Part shown: positions 4,403-6,115 of the stretch, piece after piece | Position numbering within the stretch: position 1 is the stretch's first letter | Layout: each line of letters starts with the position of its first letter | NCBI GenBank assembly: GCA_031290295.1 | Contig: JAITNT010000133.1 | Coordinates: 1-6,115 of the forward strand | From: Clostridiales bacterium | GTDB lineage: Bacteria; Bacillota; Clostridia; Christensenellales; DUVY01 | Length of the DNA stretch: 6,115 bases | Reading direction: 5' to 3' | The notes under the pieces: model-generated | What the model was told of the DNA's origin: nothing | Databases searched by the model: none | What the model saw: only the letters and a program-made list of their open reading frames with translations | Program-made: the position numbers and the translations under genes

Positions 4403-6115
4403 ATGGAAACGATGAGAAAAATGACAAGTAAACTAGCCGCGTCGGTTTTAGCGGTTCTGCTCGCGACCGCGGTTATGCTGTGGCTTCCCGCGCTTACGCA
4501 GGCAAAGGCCGCCGAGGTAAGGCAACCCGACGAAATCGAGAATTTTGACGGCGATTCCCTGGGCGCGAGGTGGGAGAAGGCCGGCGACGCCGAAATGAAC
4601 GCGGGCAAAAGCGTGTTGCGCTTCAACCGTCCCAACGTATGGCAGCCTACGGTTAAGCCTATCAACTACAAGGCCGAGGAAACCGCCGACACGGCGAGCT
4701 ATTCGTTAAGTATCGATTACGAGATCCTGGACGGCTCGGGCTGGATGGGAATCGCGTTCGGCATGACGGCGCAGACGGGACATTTTTATGAGGCCGGCAT
4801 AATGTTCATGATAACGCAGTCGGGCGGCGTATCCGTCTGGAAGGGCAACGCCGCGCGCAACGGTCTGGAAGCGGTCGACGCGTTGGCGTTCAGCGTGCCT
4901 GCGCCGGCGGCGGGCGTCGTGTATACATATAGAATCGACGCCGTAAAGCGCGCGGGTACAGAGCCTGCGAACCGCTATTACGACTTTGAATTTTATGCGG
5001 GAGTAAAGGGCGGGCTTCTTCAAAAGGCGGGCACGGCGGCGGACTTCGTCGGCTCGAACCATTTCGGCTTCGCCTCGATGGGCAGTCTGCTCGCGGAAAT
5101 TTCCCGCGTCGATTTCGAGGTTCTGGCAAGCGACGGCACGACAAAGCTTGCCGAGCTGCACGAGGACTTCACCTCGTCTGCGTCGAGGTTGCAATATCCG
5201 GGTGAAACGACCGACTACGAGTGGGCTGTTTCCGCGATTACCGACGGCGCGCCGAGAACGGCGTTCTTTATGGGAACGATGAAGGAGTTGGCTTTCGAGG
5301 ACGCTAAGACGGGAAAGATTTACAGCAAGGAAGCGTTCGTTCCCGATACGCGCGTAAGCTCGCCCCTCGAGGTTTCTTATAAAATAAAGCTTACGTACCT
5401 TGACGACGGCGCTTACTTCGGATTGGGAACGGGCATGGCGAGCGCGGCGGCCGCGCTTGACGGCTCCAACCTGATATACTTCAAGCGCACCGCGTTGAGC
5501 ACGCAGATAGGCTTGCTCAAAAACGGTACGGAGCATCAAAACACCGTTATTTCACAAACGCTCGCGATAAACGACGACACGGTGATTTTGTACAGCTTCC
5601 GTTACGCGGGCGGCGCATATGACGTCGATATATATTTTAACGGCGTTTGGGCGGGCGCGTTAACGGGCGTGAATATCAACGGGCACTACGGCGTCGGCGT
5701 TATTTCCGACGGTACGGCGGCGGTGAGCCTGCTGTTAGACGACCTTACCACCCGCGCGTCGCGGTACGCGGACCAAAGCTACTCCGCCGATATCGGCGTT
5801 ACGGAAACAATCGACTTTAAGGGTACGAGAGAGCGCGTCGCGGGGACGGAGACCTTTGTAACCCCGTATTACAACACAAGCAAATGGTTTGCAAGCGGCA
5901 ACGGCGTTTTGCCTCCGCGCAATACCGACCCGCTCGATAAGCAGAGCTTGGAATTTAACATTACGGCGGGCGCGGCTAACGTCGTAGCGGCGTTCGGCCC
6001 TACCAAGACATACGCCGATTACGTTTTGAGATATACCTTTAAGGTCACGGACGCGGACTCCGGCTGGCTGGGTATTTCGCTCGCAAGACCGAGTTTAGAA
6101 GCGCAGATAAGCGCC
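4403..6115 (+). CDS. Exported multi-module beta-rich protein, possible glycan-binding (3' end outside window)
   Basis: The frame is open for 571 codons from ATG 4403 to the right edge with no stop, so the protein is longer than seen. GAGGTGA at 4391-4397, 5 nt upstream, fixes the start; in-frame ATGs at 4412 and 4421 are less well placed. Residues 1-36 are a secretion signal (basic start, hydrophobic core 11-31, cleavage site A34-K-A36) with no lipobox. The rest has alternating beta-strand-like patterns and divides into three related modules starting near F48, F256 and F472, each with a downstream Trp (W57, W274, W495). They share a later core: SGWMGIAFGM (113-121), DGAYFGLGTGM (335-345) and SGWLGISLA (553-561). 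This resembles concanavalin A-like or LamG-like sandwiches, but I cannot name a family and see no catalytic site. Starting 30 bp after the permease, it probably handles the glycan whose products are imported. Surface anchoring cannot be judged because the C-terminus is missing. Confidence 0.85.
   Translation, partial: METMRKMTSKLAASVLAVLLATAVMLWLPALTQAKAAEVRQPDEIENFDGDSLGARWEKAGDAEMNAGKSVLRFNRPNVWQPTVKPINYKAEETADTASYSLSIDYEILDGSGWMGIAFGMTAQTGHFYEAGIMFMITQSGGVSVWKGNAARNGLEAVDALAFSVPAPAAGVVYTYRIDAVKRAGTEPANRYYDFEFYAGVKGGLLQKAGTAADFVGSNHFGFASMGSLLAEISRVDFEVLASDGTTKLAELHEDFTSSASRLQYPGETTDYEWAVSAITDGAPRTAFFMGTMKELAFEDAKTGKIYSKEAFVPDTRVSSPLEVSYKIKLTYLDDGAYFGLGTGMASAAAALDGSNLIYFKRTALSTQIGLLKNGTEHQNTVISQTLAINDDTVILYSFRYAGGAYDVDIYFNGVWAGALTGVNINGHYGVGVISDGTAAVSLLLDDLTTRASRYADQSYSADIGVTETIDFKGTRERVAGTETFVTPYYNTSKWFASGNGVLPPRNTDPLDKQSLEFNITAGAANVVAAFGPTKTYADYVLRYTFKVTDADSGWLGISLARPSLEAQISA

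Noticed and set aside
4706..5539. 277-codon open frame on the minus strand
   Set aside because: It is antisense to the exported modular protein, whose + frame has a signal peptide, a good ribosome binding site and repeated modules. The minus product is Arg-rich and unrecognisable.
1..6115. CRISPR arrays, tRNA genes, insertion-sequence transposases, toxin-antitoxin or defence genes
   Set aside because: None was found. There are no regularly spaced repeats, no tRNA-like cloverleaf and no matching protein motifs.

Overview
The window looks like a piece of a Bacillota (Clostridia-like) chromosome, probably from an uncultured gut or plant-fibre-degrading lineage. This is inferred from the L7/L12 sequence, strong AGGAGG-type ribosome binding sites, a lipoprotein-anchored solute-binding protein and a sugar ABC operon without its own ATPase. 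No marker here fixes the taxon more narrowly.

Layout, all on the + strand: (1) 1-319 is the 3' part of rplL (ribosomal protein L7/L12), closed by a perfect 13-bp terminator hairpin at 384-412. (2) 320-807 is a 488-bp gene-free region. It holds the rplL terminator, a purine-rich stretch with an 11-bp direct repeat, a palindromic repeat of the widespread type whose chance translation reads 'HCEERSDVAIQ', a near-consensus sigma-A promoter (629-657), and a dense run of five inverted repeats from the -10 box to 38 bp before the next gene. (3) 808-4372 encodes a CUT1-type carbohydrate ABC importer in the order MalG-type permease, lipoprotein solute-binding protein, MalF-type permease. (4) 4403 to the window end is an exported protein of at least 571 residues, still open at the edge and built from at least three related beta-rich modules.

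The four genes from 808 onward are co-directional with gaps of 75, 34 and 30 bp and no strong terminator between them, so they are best read as one operon. Proposed working model: the exported modular protein binds or processes a glycan outside the cell, the lipoprotein captures released oligosaccharide, and the two permeases import it using a shared ATPase (MsmX/MsiK-like) encoded elsewhere. Two LacI/CcpA-like operators just downstream of the start site would repress the operon until substrate is present. Two overlapping, mutually exclusive hairpins in the leader could add an attenuation step.

The transporter itself is an ordinary family. The parts most worth attention are the leader (654-769), the repeat-built exported protein, and the absence of rpoB directly after rplL.
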